Positions 1 through 5,886 of a DNA stretch of 5,886 nucleotides are shown in pieces. Both the position numbers and the translations under genes were made by a program. The number at the start of each line of letters is the position of its first letter. Within the stretch, counting starts at the first letter, position 1. The notes beneath the pieces were generated by a model. It made no database searches, was not told the origin of the DNA, and saw only the letters and a program-made list of their open reading frames with translations. Origin of the DNA: Clostridia bacterium (GTDB lineage Bacteria; Bacillota; Clostridia; RUG12999); the NCBI GenBank assembly GCA_017502065.1, contig JAFVVU010000059.1, forward strand, positions 1 to 5,886. The letters are read 5' to 3'.

Positions 1-394
1 GTTCAACGTTTTTAAGTGCATCACGCCCGAGAGCATTGTTTGTACTCTGATGTCCGATTGCCGCCTGATGAGAGTTATGTATAAATAAAAGCTGGAATTC
101 TTTCAGGTTTTTAAGTGCTCCCGCCTCAAACAGCAACTCCTCATAATCGAACCGGATCACATAAGCCCTGAAGCTTTCTGTATTGACATATTCACATTCT
201 GTACCCGGGAAAAGAACACACACATCCCCCGCCGCAACGCGCATAAGCGCATCGCCCAATTTTTGAACTGCATTTCCACCGAGCACTATAATAAGGCACG
301 CTTCATTTACTGTTCCGGACACACTGCCCGCTCTGGTAATAACTTCAACAGCAGTTACAAGCGTACCATCCTTTTTTTCCGTGGTTTCCGCCAT
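1..394 (-). CDS. AraC-family-type transcriptional regulator, N-terminal cupin part (partial, cut by left edge)
   Basis: Reading the minus strand from ATG at 394-392 gives an open frame of 131 codons with no stop before the window edge, so the C-terminal part is missing. The visible part resembles the N-terminal effector-binding cupin of AraC/XylS regulators: a beta-rich stretch at residues 33-80, a turn with GDVCVLFPG (residues 56-64), then FRAYVIRFD (75-83), and a helix leading to LKEFQLLF (97-104), like the 'xxFQxLF' segment of many Firmicute AraC proteins. The expected two helix-turn-helix motifs would lie beyond the edge, so the family call is inference from the cupin alone. The start is supported by GGGGGT ten bases upstream (409-404), an in-frame TGA shortly before, and a consensus promoter. 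It is divergent from the def operon. The ligand and target genes cannot be told. A cupin protein without a DNA-binding domain is the main alternative. Confidence 0.72.
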   Translation of the reverse strand, partial: MAETTEKKDGTLVTAVEVITRAGSVSGTVNEACLIIVLGGNAVQKLGDALMRVAAGDVCVLFPGTECEYVNTESFRAYVIRFDYEELLFEAGALKNLKEFQLLFIHNSHQAAIGHQSTNNALGRDALKNVE

Positions 395-422
395 TTTAAG
401 CGCACCCCCAATTCAAAAAGTA

Positions 423-453
423 TGTCCAAATTATACAATACTTTTGTCCAAAT
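423..453. repeat. 9-bp direct repeat overlapping the regulator promoter, candidate operator
   Basis: TGTCCAAAT occurs at 423-431 and again at 445-453, 22 bp apart or about two helical turns. A degenerate third unit, TGTCAACA, follows directly at 453-460 (6 of 8 matches to TGTCCAAA). One copy covers the predicted start site and touches the -10; the other fills the spacer next to the -35. AraC-family proteins commonly bind direct repeats spaced about two turns apart, so autoregulation by the adjacent gene is a reasonable guess. Binding is not shown by the sequence. Confidence 0.4.
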
Positions 454-458
454 GTCAA
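430..458 (-). promoter_or_regulatory. SigA-type promoter of the divergent regulator gene
   Basis: On the minus strand TTGACA (458-453) and TATAAT (435-430) are both perfect consensus hexamers with a 17-base spacer. Transcription would start near 423, giving a leader of about 30 bases before the ATG at 394. Such a strong unregulated promoter would be unusual for a regulator, so repression is plausible (inference). Confidence 0.82.
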
Positions 459-494
459 CATAAATTCAAAAATTTTTTCCATTTCCTTTTACAT

Positions 495-563
495 ACATAA
501 AACTGTTGCTTTTTTTCAGTAAATATGATATAATAAAACAGATTATAAAATGGAGTTTTATGT
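495..563. repeat. 10-bp inverted repeat bracketing the def promoter
   Basis: ACATAAAACT (495-504) is matched by its exact reverse complement AGTTTTATGT (554-563), with 49 bp between. The left arm lies just upstream of the -35 and the right arm lies in the leader. Within the leader, ATAAAA (545-550) and TTTTAT (556-561) could also form a weak 6-bp hairpin; it does not cover the ribosome binding site at 570. The arms are AT-rich, so chance is a real alternative. Confidence 0.3.
506..534 (+). promoter_or_regulatory. SigA-type promoter with extended -10 for the def operon
   Basis: TTGCTT (506-511) and TATAAT (529-534) are separated by 17 bases, and TG at 526-527 places an extended -10 (TGATATAAT) in the right position. 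Start of transcription is expected near 541, leaving a leader of about 40 bases before def. No other good promoter was seen between here and the right edge, so it may drive all six downstream genes. Confidence 0.8.
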
Positions 564-569
564 TTAATT

Positions 570-575
570 GGAGGG
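570..575 (+). promoter_or_regulatory. Ribosome binding site of def
   Basis: GGAGGG lies six bases before the ATG at 582, a near-perfect match to the anti-Shine-Dalgarno sequence. It fixes this ATG as the start. Confidence 0.85.
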
Positions 576-581
576 ATATCA

Positions 582-1052
582 ATGGCGCTTCGTCAAATAC
601 TTACAATCGGTGACGAAACTTTATATAAAACATGCAGAAAAGTGGAGGTTTTTGATTCAAGACTCCACACTCTTCTTGACGATATGGCAGAAACTATGTA
701 TGCCGCAGCAGGCGTTGGTCTTGCAGCAATTCAAATTGGCATTTTAAAACGTGTTGTTACAATTGATACGGGAGATGGGCTTCTTGAGCTTGTGAACCCT
801 GAAATCATTGAAACAAGCGGTAGTGAGGAAGGGGCCGAAGGTTGCCTTTCTGTGCCGGGTAAAGTTGGACAGGTTGTTCGCCCGACATATGTCAAAGTAC
901 GTGCACAGGACAGAAACGGCGAGTTTTACGAGGTCGAAGGTGAAGGTCTTCTGGCGAGAGCTTTTTGCCATGAAATCGAGCATCTTGACGGACATTTGTA
1001 TATAGAAAAAGCAAACGATATTGTTGACAGAAATTTTGAGGACGAAGAATAA
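582..1052 (+). CDS. def: Peptide deformylase
   Basis: This cytoplasmic metalloenzyme removes the formyl group from the N-terminal methionine of new proteins. All three family motifs are present in 156 residues, a normal length for the short Gram-positive/type 1-like form: GVGLAAIQ at residues 44-51, EGCLS at 86-90 with metal ligand Cys88, and HEIEH at 130-134 with metal ligands His130 and His134 and catalytic Glu131. The third motif is slightly off: the usual QHExDH reads CHEIEH, so Gln becomes Cys129 and Asp becomes Glu133. The ligands themselves are intact, so activity is expected. The C terminus is short and acidic (NFEDEE). The start follows a strong ribosome binding site and a promoter, making this the first gene of the operon. 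The stop overlaps the fmt start by one base (TAATG), which fits translational coupling of two enzymes acting on the same formyl group. Confidence 0.97.
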   Translation: MALRQILTIGDETLYKTCRKVEVFDSRLHTLLDDMAETMYAAAGVGLAAIQIGILKRVVTIDTGDGLLELVNPEIIETSGSEEGAEGCLSVPGKVGQVVRPTYVKVRAQDRNGEFYEVEGEGLLARAFCHEIEHLDGHLYIEKANDIVDRNFEDEE

Positions 1053-1969
1053 TGAATATTATGTTTATGGGTACGCCCGATTTTGCTCTTATCAGCCTTG
1101 AAAAGCTGGTCGAGCGCGGATATAACGTTACAAGTGTTGTCTGCCGTGAGGATAAACCAAAAGGCAGAGGCGGGCAAATGGCTATGCCGCCAACAAAAGA
1201 ATTTGCAATAGAAAAAGGGATTAATGTGTATCAGCCCGCATCCTTTAAAGACGGTGCTTTTAAAGAAGTTCTTGAAAAAGAAAATCCCGATATTATCATT
1301 GTAGTTGCATATGGCAGAATTCTCCCCGAATATGTACTGAACTACCCAAAATACGGATGTATAAATCTGCACGGCTCTATTCTGCCGAAATACAGAGGCA
1401 GCGCACCTATTCAGTGGACAGTCATTAACGGTGACGAACTTGCCGGTGTTTCCACCATGTTTATGGATGTAGGTCTTGATACCGGCGATATTATAGATAT
1501 TTATACCACTCCCCTCGGAAAAACCGAAACCGCAGGCGAGCTGTTTGACCGACTTGCCGTTTCGGGAGCAGAGCTTTTATGCGAAACAATTGAAAAAATC
1601 AAAAACGGAACTGCAAAGCGCACACCACAAAACGAGAATGAAGCAACATATGCTCCAATGCTCAGTAAAGAAATGGGCAAACTTGATTTTGCTATGCCGG
1701 CAGAAAAAATCCGCAACCTTGTACGTGGACTTAGTCCGTGGCCATCGGCATATGTCAATACCAATAAGGGAATAATGAAAGTGCATGCAGCAGAGGTTAT
1801 AAACAAAAATGCAGATGTTCCTGCCGGAACAAGAATTCCGTCAAAAGACGCTATTATTCTGCAGACGACAGACGGTCAGATTTCTCTTGCAGAAGTTCAG
1901 CTTCAGGGCAAAAAGCGTATGTCTGCAGCAGAGCTGCTCCGCGGACACGATATAGTTATTGAGGAATAA
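1052..1969 (+). CDS. fmt: Methionyl-tRNA formyltransferase
   Basis: Transfers a formyl group from 10-formyltetrahydrofolate to Met-tRNA(fMet), making the initiator tRNA in the cytoplasm. The 305 residues match the normal length of about 310. The N terminus MNIMFMGTPDFA is the family signature. The formyltransferase domain contains the DKPKGRG loop (34-40), INLHGSILPKYRGSAPI (104-120) and GLDTGD (141-146). By alignment with E. coli Fmt from memory, the catalytic residues are Asn105, His107 and Asp143. The C-terminal tRNA-binding domain begins near 205 and contains VRGLSPWPSAY (224-234) and QGKKRM (285-290). The ATG shares its A with the def stop codon, and GAGG at 1038-1041 inside def serves as ribosome binding site. 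No damage or odd features were seen. Confidence 0.97.
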   Translation: MNIMFMGTPDFALISLEKLVERGYNVTSVVCREDKPKGRGGQMAMPPTKEFAIEKGINVYQPASFKDGAFKEVLEKENPDIIIVVAYGRILPEYVLNYPKYGCINLHGSILPKYRGSAPIQWTVINGDELAGVSTMFMDVGLDTGDIIDIYTTPLGKTETAGELFDRLAVSGAELLCETIEKIKNGTAKRTPQNENEATYAPMLSKEMGKLDFAMPAEKIRNLVRGLSPWPSAYVNTNKGIMKVHAAEVINKNADVPAGTRIPSKDAIILQTTDGQISLAEVQLQGKKRMSAAELLRGHDIVIEE

Positions 1970-1971
1970 TT

Positions 1972-3252
1972 ATGAATGAACGACACATTGCGTTTTCTGT
2001 TCTTATGAAAACCGAATCGGAAGGCGCATATTCAAACATTGAAATAAATAAGGCTTTCTCCTCATCCGATATTGATGCACGTGGCAGGGCATTTATTACA
2101 AATATTGTATATGGCGTATTACAGAACAAAATCCGTCTTGATTATATTATCGGCAGGTTTTCAAAAATTCCGATGCGCAAAATCACAGATGACGTAAAAA
2201 CTGTTCTCCGCATGGGACTTTATCAGCTCATATTTATGGACAAGGTTCCCGAATATGCGGTTGTTAACGAAAGCATAAAGCTTGTTCGCAAATGCAAAAA
2301 AGCATCGTCTTCAGGATTTGTCAATGCAATCCTGCGCGGATATATCCGCGACGGTGTTAAATACCCGAAAGAGCCTTTTTCGTATCTTTGCACATACTAT
2401 TCATATCCCGAATGGCTTGGCAGACTGTTTTTTGAAGCAGTTGAAACGGATGCCGAAAAGCTTATGGCATCCTGCAATATGACTCCCCCGTTTACAGTCA
2501 GAGTAAATTCTCTTGTTATAAGCCGCGAGAAGTTTATGCAGCAAACAGGGGCAAAACCCTGCAGTATCTGTGACGATGGTGTTATTATGGACGGCGGCTT
2601 CTCCGTTACCGATGATTATAGGTTCACAGCCGGTTTTTATTATCCACAGGACGAAGCGTCTATGATGCCTGCAAAGGTGCTTAACCCAAAAGAAGGCGAA
2701 ACTGTTATTGACGTTTGCGCCGCACCGGGCGGAAAAACCACTCATATGGCGCAGCTTATGAATAATAAGGGCAAGATTTTTGCTTTTGATATATATCCGC
2801 ACAAATTAAAGCTTATTGAAGATAATGCAAGTCGTCTTCTTGTCAGTATCATCTCCCCCGTTGTGCAGGATGCATCCGAAATAAACGAAAAATACATCGG
2901 CATAGCGGATAAGGTTCTTGTAGATGCACCATGCTCCGGACTTGGAATTTTGCGAAGAAAACCCGAGATTAAATATGCACGTAGCCCGGAAGACCTTGCA
3001 TCTCTTGCGGCTCTGCAGCAAAAAATTCTGGAAACATCCGCAAAATATGTCAGACCAGGCGGAGAACTTGTATATTCAACATGCACAATAAACCCCGGTG
3101 AAAACGAAAAGGTAATTGAAAAGTTCCTTGAAAATAACAAGGATTTTGAACTTATTGATCTGAATTTTAAAAACAGTCCTTATATAAAACTGTTTCCCCA
3201 TATTCACAATACTGACGGCTTTTTTATAGCTAAAATCAGAAGGGTTGGATAG
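1972..3252 (+). CDS. rsmB: 16S rRNA (cytosine-967-C5)-methyltransferase RsmB
   Basis: An SAM-dependent enzyme that methylates a cytosine of 16S rRNA (C967 in E. coli numbering). The 426 residues show the RsmB layout: a NusB-like RNA-binding domain at about 1-125 (for instance VLRMGLYQLIFMDKVPEYAVVNE, given here only as positions 78-100, and FVNAILRG at 116-123), then a methyltransferase domain. SAM binding is seen in VCAAPGGKT (248-256) and the acidic Asp273 of AFDIYPHKL. Motif IV DAPCSGLGILRRKPEIKY (318-335) has Cys321 for product release, and motif VI YSTCTINPGENE (368-379) has the nucleophile Cys371. The end LFPHIHNTDGFFIAKIRR is typical. The NusB-like domain separates it from RsmF and other m5C enzymes. 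GAGGA at 1961-1965 lies six bases before the ATG, and the gap to fmt is two bases. Confidence 0.96.
   Translation: MNERHIAFSVLMKTESEGAYSNIEINKAFSSSDIDARGRAFITNIVYGVLQNKIRLDYIIGRFSKIPMRKITDDVKTVLRMGLYQLIFMDKVPEYAVVNESIKLVRKCKKASSSGFVNAILRGYIRDGVKYPKEPFSYLCTYYSYPEWLGRLFFEAVETDAEKLMASCNMTPPFTVRVNSLVISREKFMQQTGAKPCSICDDGVIMDGGFSVTDDYRFTAGFYYPQDEASMMPAKVLNPKEGETVIDVCAAPGGKTTHMAQLMNNKGKIFAFDIYPHKLKLIEDNASRLLVSIISPVVQDASEINEKYIGIADKVLVDAPCSGLGILRRKPEIKYARSPEDLASLAALQQKILETSAKYVRPGGELVYSTCTINPGENEKVIEKFLENNKDFELIDLNFKNSPYIKLFPHIHNTDGFFIAKIRRVG
3238..3244 (+). promoter_or_regulatory. Ribosome binding site bearing on the rlmN start
   Basis: AGAAGGG inside the end of rsmB is the only Shine-Dalgarno-like run before rlmN. 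It touches the TTG at 3245 but stands 12 bases from the TTG at 3257, a long but usable spacing. No ATG or GTG in the right frame lies nearby, so initiation is probably weak and coupled to rsmB translation (inference). Confidence 0.45.
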
Positions 3253-4279
3253 TGTTTTGATAAACGCAAAGGATTTTACATATGACGAGCTTTCGGCTCT
3301 TCTTATGGAAAACGGTGAAAAATCGTTCCGTGCGGGACAAGTGTTCCAATGGCTGCACAGCGGCGTTACAAGCTTTGACGAAATGACGAATGTACCGAAA
3401 TCGCTCTGGCAGAAACTGCCGGATTTGTATATCAGCGTGCCGAAAATCGAACAGAAACTTGTTTCTGCCGACGGAACCGTTAAATATTTATGGCGTCTTG
3501 CCGACGGCGAGTGTATTGAAAGCGTTGTTATGAACTACGAACACGGATATTCAATTTGCATCTCCACTCAGGCAGGTTGCTCCATGGGCTGCAAATTCTG
3601 CGCATCCACAATTGGCGGCAAAATCCGCGACCTTACCCCCGGCGAGATAGAAGACCAGATTATTTTTGCCGGAAAGGATATGGGTGTGCGCATTTCAAAC
3701 GTTGTCCTTATGGGAATCGGCGAGCCGCTTGACAACTATGATAATGTTATTAAATTTATCAAAAATGCAGGACATGAAAAAGGTCTTAATATTGGAATGA
3801 GACATATTACACTTTCGACCTGTGGACTTGTTGATAAGATGTATGCCCTTGCGGATGAGGAGCTTCCCATAACTCTTTCCGTTTCTCTTCATGCGCCGAC
3901 GGATGAAATCCGCCGCAGTATAATGCCTGTTGCAAATAAATATACTATAGAAGAAATTATTAAAGCATGTAAGTATTACATCCACAAGACAGGCAGACGT
4001 GTAAGCTTTGAATATACGCTTATTAAAGATGTTAACGATTCAAAAGAAAATGCAAAAACCCTTGCCTCACTTGTTAAAGGAATGCAAAGTCATATAAACC
4101 TTATTCCCGTTAACGAGGCAAGAAAAAACATATCACGAAGTACCGGCGTAACTATTAACGTTTTTAAAGATATCCTTCTTCAGAACGGCGTTAATGTTAC
4201 AATCCGCCGCACACTCGGCGGCGATATAAACGCATCGTGCGGACAGCTTCGGAATAAATCAGACAGGAGTGATTCTTAA
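3245..4279 (+). CDS. rlmN: Dual-specificity 23S rRNA/tRNA adenine-C2 methyltransferase RlmN
   Basis: Radical-SAM enzyme that makes 2-methyladenosine at A2503 of 23S rRNA and A37 of some tRNAs. The 4Fe-4S cluster motif CxxxCxxC is at Cys112, Cys116 and Cys119. GEPL at 159-162 is the family's SAM-contacting motif. Cys332 in NASCGQL is the methyl-carrying cysteine (E. coli Cys355 equivalent), Cys105 matches the resolving Cys118, and Glu92 matches the base Glu105; these assignments are by spacing from memory of the E. coli protein. Both cysteines argue for true RlmN, although the resistance enzyme Cfr shares the mechanism; the housekeeping setting supports RlmN. Start is uncertain. The given start is a TTG that overlaps rsmB by eight bases, but AGAAGGG (3238-3244) abuts it with no spacing. 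TTG at 3257 in the same frame is 12 bases from that site and may be the true start (340 residues). Confidence 0.95.
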   Translation: MDSVLINAKDFTYDELSALLMENGEKSFRAGQVFQWLHSGVTSFDEMTNVPKSLWQKLPDLYISVPKIEQKLVSADGTVKYLWRLADGECIESVVMNYEHGYSICISTQAGCSMGCKFCASTIGGKIRDLTPGEIEDQIIFAGKDMGVRISNVVLMGIGEPLDNYDNVIKFIKNAGHEKGLNIGMRHITLSTCGLVDKMYALADEELPITLSVSLHAPTDEIRRSIMPVANKYTIEEIIKACKYYIHKTGRRVSFEYTLIKDVNDSKENAKTLASLVKGMQSHINLIPVNEARKNISRSTGVTINVFKDILLQNGVNVTIRRTLGGDINASCGQLRNKSDRSDS

Positions 4280-4972
4280 ATGGAAGCTTTTGGCTACAGT
4301 ATGACGGGAACCAAACATTCCGTCAATCAGGATAGTTTTTATATTGATGAAGCCCGCGGCATATTTATTGTTGCGGACGGTATGGGCGGTCATGCTGCAG
4401 GCGATGTTGCCAGCAGCAGTGCAATAAATGCGATTTCCTCAAATATTGGCGAAATAAATGTTTCGTCCATAAAAAATGCACTTGATATTGCAAATAAAGA
4501 GGTTTTTGAAAAATCAAAAACGTCGCCCACCCTTGAAGGAATGGGAACTACAATTGCAATGTGTTGTCTGAACGGCAACTATGCAACTATTGCAAACATC
4601 GGCGACAGCCGTGTTCATATAATTAAAAATAACGAAATTTCATTTGTCACGCGCGACCATTCTTTTGTTCAGCAAATGATTGACGACGGACAACTTGAAG
4701 CAAGCGAAGCAAAAAAGCACTCAATGAAAAACATTATCACAAGGGCACTTGGGGTTGCCGAAACTGTAACTCCCGATTTTGATGGTATTACAGTCGATGT
4801 TGGCGATGCCATTATGATATGTTCGGATGGGGTTTCCAACATGCTTGACGATGAAGTAATCGTACATACGGTTCTTCAAAGCAGTGCAGAGGATGCGGCA
4901 AAAACGCTTTGCAAATCAGCTCTTGATGCAGGCGGAAAAGATGACCTTACTGCAATTGTCATTAAACTTTGA
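4280..4972 (+). CDS. stp: PP2C-family protein serine/threonine phosphatase (Stp/PrpC type)
   Basis: Metal-dependent phosphatase expected to reverse phosphorylation by the adjacent kinase. The 230 residues form one PP2C domain without membrane segments, slightly shorter than B. subtilis PrpC. Motifs in order: NQDSF (16-20), ADGMGGHAAG (32-41) with metal residues Asp33 and Gly34, GMGTT (87-91), IGDSR (107-111), TRDHS (124-128) starting the flap region, NIITRALG (151-158), CSDG (181-184) with Asp183, and GKDDLTAIVI (219-228) with Asp221. One residue is unusual: His13 stands where most family members have the phosphate-binding Arg, three places before Asn16. The usual GxDN near the end reads KDD. 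Metal ligands are complete, so activity is expected. The ATG directly follows the rlmN stop, and AGGAG at 4265-4269 lies ten bases upstream. The symbol prpC is used for the Bacillus counterpart. Confidence 0.95.
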   Translation: MEAFGYSMTGTKHSVNQDSFYIDEARGIFIVADGMGGHAAGDVASSSAINAISSNIGEINVSSIKNALDIANKEVFEKSKTSPTLEGMGTTIAMCCLNGNYATIANIGDSRVHIIKNNEISFVTRDHSFVQQMIDDGQLEASEAKKHSMKNIITRALGVAETVTPDFDGITVDVGDAIMICSDGVSNMLDDEVIVHTVLQSSAEDAAKTLCKSALDAGGKDDLTAIVIKL

Positions 4973-4973
4973 T

Positions 4974-4979
4974 GGGGGT
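4974..4979 (+). promoter_or_regulatory. Ribosome binding site that fixes the kinase start
   Basis: GGGGGT lies eight bases before ATG 4987. An earlier in-frame ATG at 4972, sharing its A with the phosphatase stop, has this run inside its own coding sequence, and would add five residues (MGVQV) before the MIGEIL start typical of the family. The ATG at 4987 is therefore preferred. The divergent regulator at the left edge uses the same GGGGGTG run. Confidence 0.6.
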
Positions 4980-4986
4980 GCAAGTT

Positions 4987-5886
4987 ATGATAGGTGAAAT
5001 TTTAGATAACAGATATGAAATATTAGAGGTTGTCGGAAGCGGCGGTATGGCTGTTGTGTACAAAGCCAAATGCCGTCTTCTCAACCGTTTTGTTGCAATA
5101 AAAATGCTCCGCAGCGAGCTGAAAGACGATACGGAATTTGTTGAAAGGTTCCGTGTTGAAGCGCAGTCTGCCGCAAGTCTTAACCATTCCAACATTGTAT
5201 CGGTTTACGATGTTGGTCAGCACGACGGACGCGACTATTTCGTTATGGAATTTGTTGACGGAATAACTCTTAAAGAGCTCATTAAAAACCGTCAGATTTC
5301 CTGGCAGGAAGCGTGTAAATATGCCATCCAGATTTGTGATGCCATTGACCATGCTCATAAAAAGAATATTGTCCACAGAGATATAAAACCGCATAATATC
5401 ATAATAACAAGTGATAACGTTGCAAAAGTAACCGACTTCGGTATTGCACGTGCGGTTACATCATCAACAATTGTACGCGCAGGCAATATAATCGGGTCTG
5501 TACATTATTTCTCGCCCGAACAGGCTTGCGGCGGTGTTGTTGATTTCAAATCTGATATTTATTCAATTGGCGTTGTGCTTTATGAAATGCTTGCCGGCAG
5601 AGTTCCGTTTGAAGCAGAAAGTCCGGTTGCAATTGCAAAAATGCACGTTGACAATATGCCGGAACGTCCGTCGGATTTGAATGCCGACGTGCCGTCATCT
5701 GTAAGCGATATTGTTCTTAAAGCGATGTCAAAGCAGCCGGTTATGAGATATCAGTCCGCAAACGATTTTGCAAAGGATTTGCACGCCGTTCTTGAAAGTC
5801 CTGAAGCTGTTTCAATTCAGGATGAGGATGCAACTCAGTTTGTACCTATCGTAACACCTAAAGACCCGAGCATGTATGAAAATACA
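4987..5886 (+). CDS. prkC: PrkC/PknB-type serine/threonine protein kinase, kinase domain (partial, cut by right edge)
   Basis: An open frame of 300 codons runs from ATG 4987 to the window edge without a stop. It encodes a complete Hanks-type kinase domain: MIGEILDNRYEI start, glycine loop VGSGGMAVVY (16-25), ATP-anchoring Lys39 in VAIKML, helix C Glu58, catalytic loop HRDIKPHNI (130-138) with Asp132, Lys134 and Asn137, DFG at 150-152, a Thr/Ser-rich activation loop (158-161), GSVHYFSPEQA (170-180) and the late Arg254 in MRYQSA. After residue 270 comes an acidic linker with DEDATQFVP (279-287), as is usual in PASTA kinases before the membrane helix. The membrane segment and PASTA repeats that would sense peptidoglycan fragments lie outside the window, so they are expected rather than seen. 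It follows its phosphatase by 14 bases. In B. subtilis this kinase phosphorylates translation GTPases and the linked GTPase RsgA (CpgA). Confidence 0.94.
   Translation, partial: MIGEILDNRYEILEVVGSGGMAVVYKAKCRLLNRFVAIKMLRSELKDDTEFVERFRVEAQSAASLNHSNIVSVYDVGQHDGRDYFVMEFVDGITLKELIKNRQISWQEACKYAIQICDAIDHAHKKNIVHRDIKPHNIIITSDNVAKVTDFGIARAVTSSTIVRAGNIIGSVHYFSPEQACGGVVDFKSDIYSIGVVLYEMLAGRVPFEAESPVAIAKMHVDNMPERPSDLNADVPSSVSDIVLKAMSKQPVMRYQSANDFAKDLHAVLESPEAVSIQDEDATQFVPIVTPKDPSMYENT

Larger units (their letters stand above)
582..5886 (+). other. Probable operon def-fmt-rsmB-rlmN-stp-prkC
   Basis: Six genes on one strand with junctions of -1, +2, -8, 0 and +14 bases, and no hairpin with a T-run between them. 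The order matches the known Bacillus/Clostridium cluster priA-def-fmt-rsmB-rlmN-prpC-prkC-rsgA, from def onward. The single good promoter is at 506-534. The next gene beyond the edge would be expected to be rsgA (inference from other genomes). Confidence 0.8.

Noticed and set aside
263..463. Plus-strand open frame of 66 codons across the left intergenic region
   Set aside because: It runs antisense through the well-supported regulator start and promoter, has no convincing ribosome binding site and shows no family resemblance.
550..567. Five-codon frame (MEFYV) in the def leader
   Set aside because: It begins about nine bases after the predicted transcription start with no ribosome binding site; an attenuator role has no support.
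926..1372. Minus-strand open frame of 148 codons opposite def and fmt
   Set aside because: It is antisense to two clear enzymes and its composition is that of a shadow frame.
2401..3140. Overlapping minus-strand frames opposite rsmB
   Set aside because: They lie wholly within a complete, motif-rich rsmB and have Cys/His/Ile-rich compositions typical of antisense translation.
3245..4279. Possibility that the radical-SAM gene is the resistance methyltransferase Cfr
   Set aside because: The position between rsmB and stp is the conserved site of housekeeping rlmN, and there are no mobile-element signs around it.
4972..4986. Earlier ATG for the kinase, overlapping the phosphatase stop
   Set aside because: The strong GGGGG run would lie inside the gene, and the family begins at MIGxxLxxRYE, matching ATG 4987.
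1..5886. Search for CRISPR arrays, tRNA or rRNA genes, insertion sequences, riboswitches and intrinsic terminators
   Set aside because: Nothing supportable was seen; the gene-free space is limited to 395-581 and short junctions, and no hairpin followed by a T-run was found.

Overview
The window looks like ordinary chromosomal DNA from a Gram-positive Firmicute, most likely a gut-type member of the Clostridia. The base composition is moderately AT-rich, the ribosome binding sites are strong, and the promoters are of the SigA type. The gene order def-fmt-rsmB-rlmN-stp-prkC is the one known from Bacillus and Clostridium. I cannot name a genus from the sequence alone.

Layout. Positions 1-394 (minus strand) hold the N-terminal half of an AraC-family-type regulator cut by the window edge. 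Positions 395-581 are a divergent regulatory region with one promoter facing each way. The minus-strand promoter has both consensus hexamers and overlaps a 9-bp direct repeat that could be an operator. The plus-strand promoter has an extended -10 and is bracketed by a 10-bp inverted repeat. From 582 to the right edge there are six tightly packed plus-strand genes: def (peptide deformylase), fmt (Met-tRNA formyltransferase), rsmB (16S rRNA m5C methyltransferase), rlmN (23S rRNA/tRNA m2A radical-SAM methyltransferase), stp/prpC (PP2C-type Ser/Thr phosphatase) and the kinase domain of a PrkC/PknB-type Ser/Thr kinase, which runs off the window. Junctions are a 1-nt overlap, a 2-nt gap, an 8-nt overlap, no gap and a 14-nt gap, with no terminator between them, so they are probably one transcript.

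How the genes work together. Fmt formylates the initiator Met-tRNA and Def removes the formyl group from finished N termini. RsmB and RlmN modify ribosomal RNA. The phosphatase and kinase form the usual antagonistic signalling pair; in Bacillus relatives the PASTA kinase senses cell-wall fragments and phosphorylates translation GTPases among other targets.

I found no undescribed system here. Points worth a second look are the direct-repeat operator candidate in the regulator promoter, a His in place of the usual phosphate-binding Arg in the phosphatase, a Glu for Asp change inside the deformylase metal motif, the uncertain TTG start of rlmN, and the absence of priA directly upstream of def.
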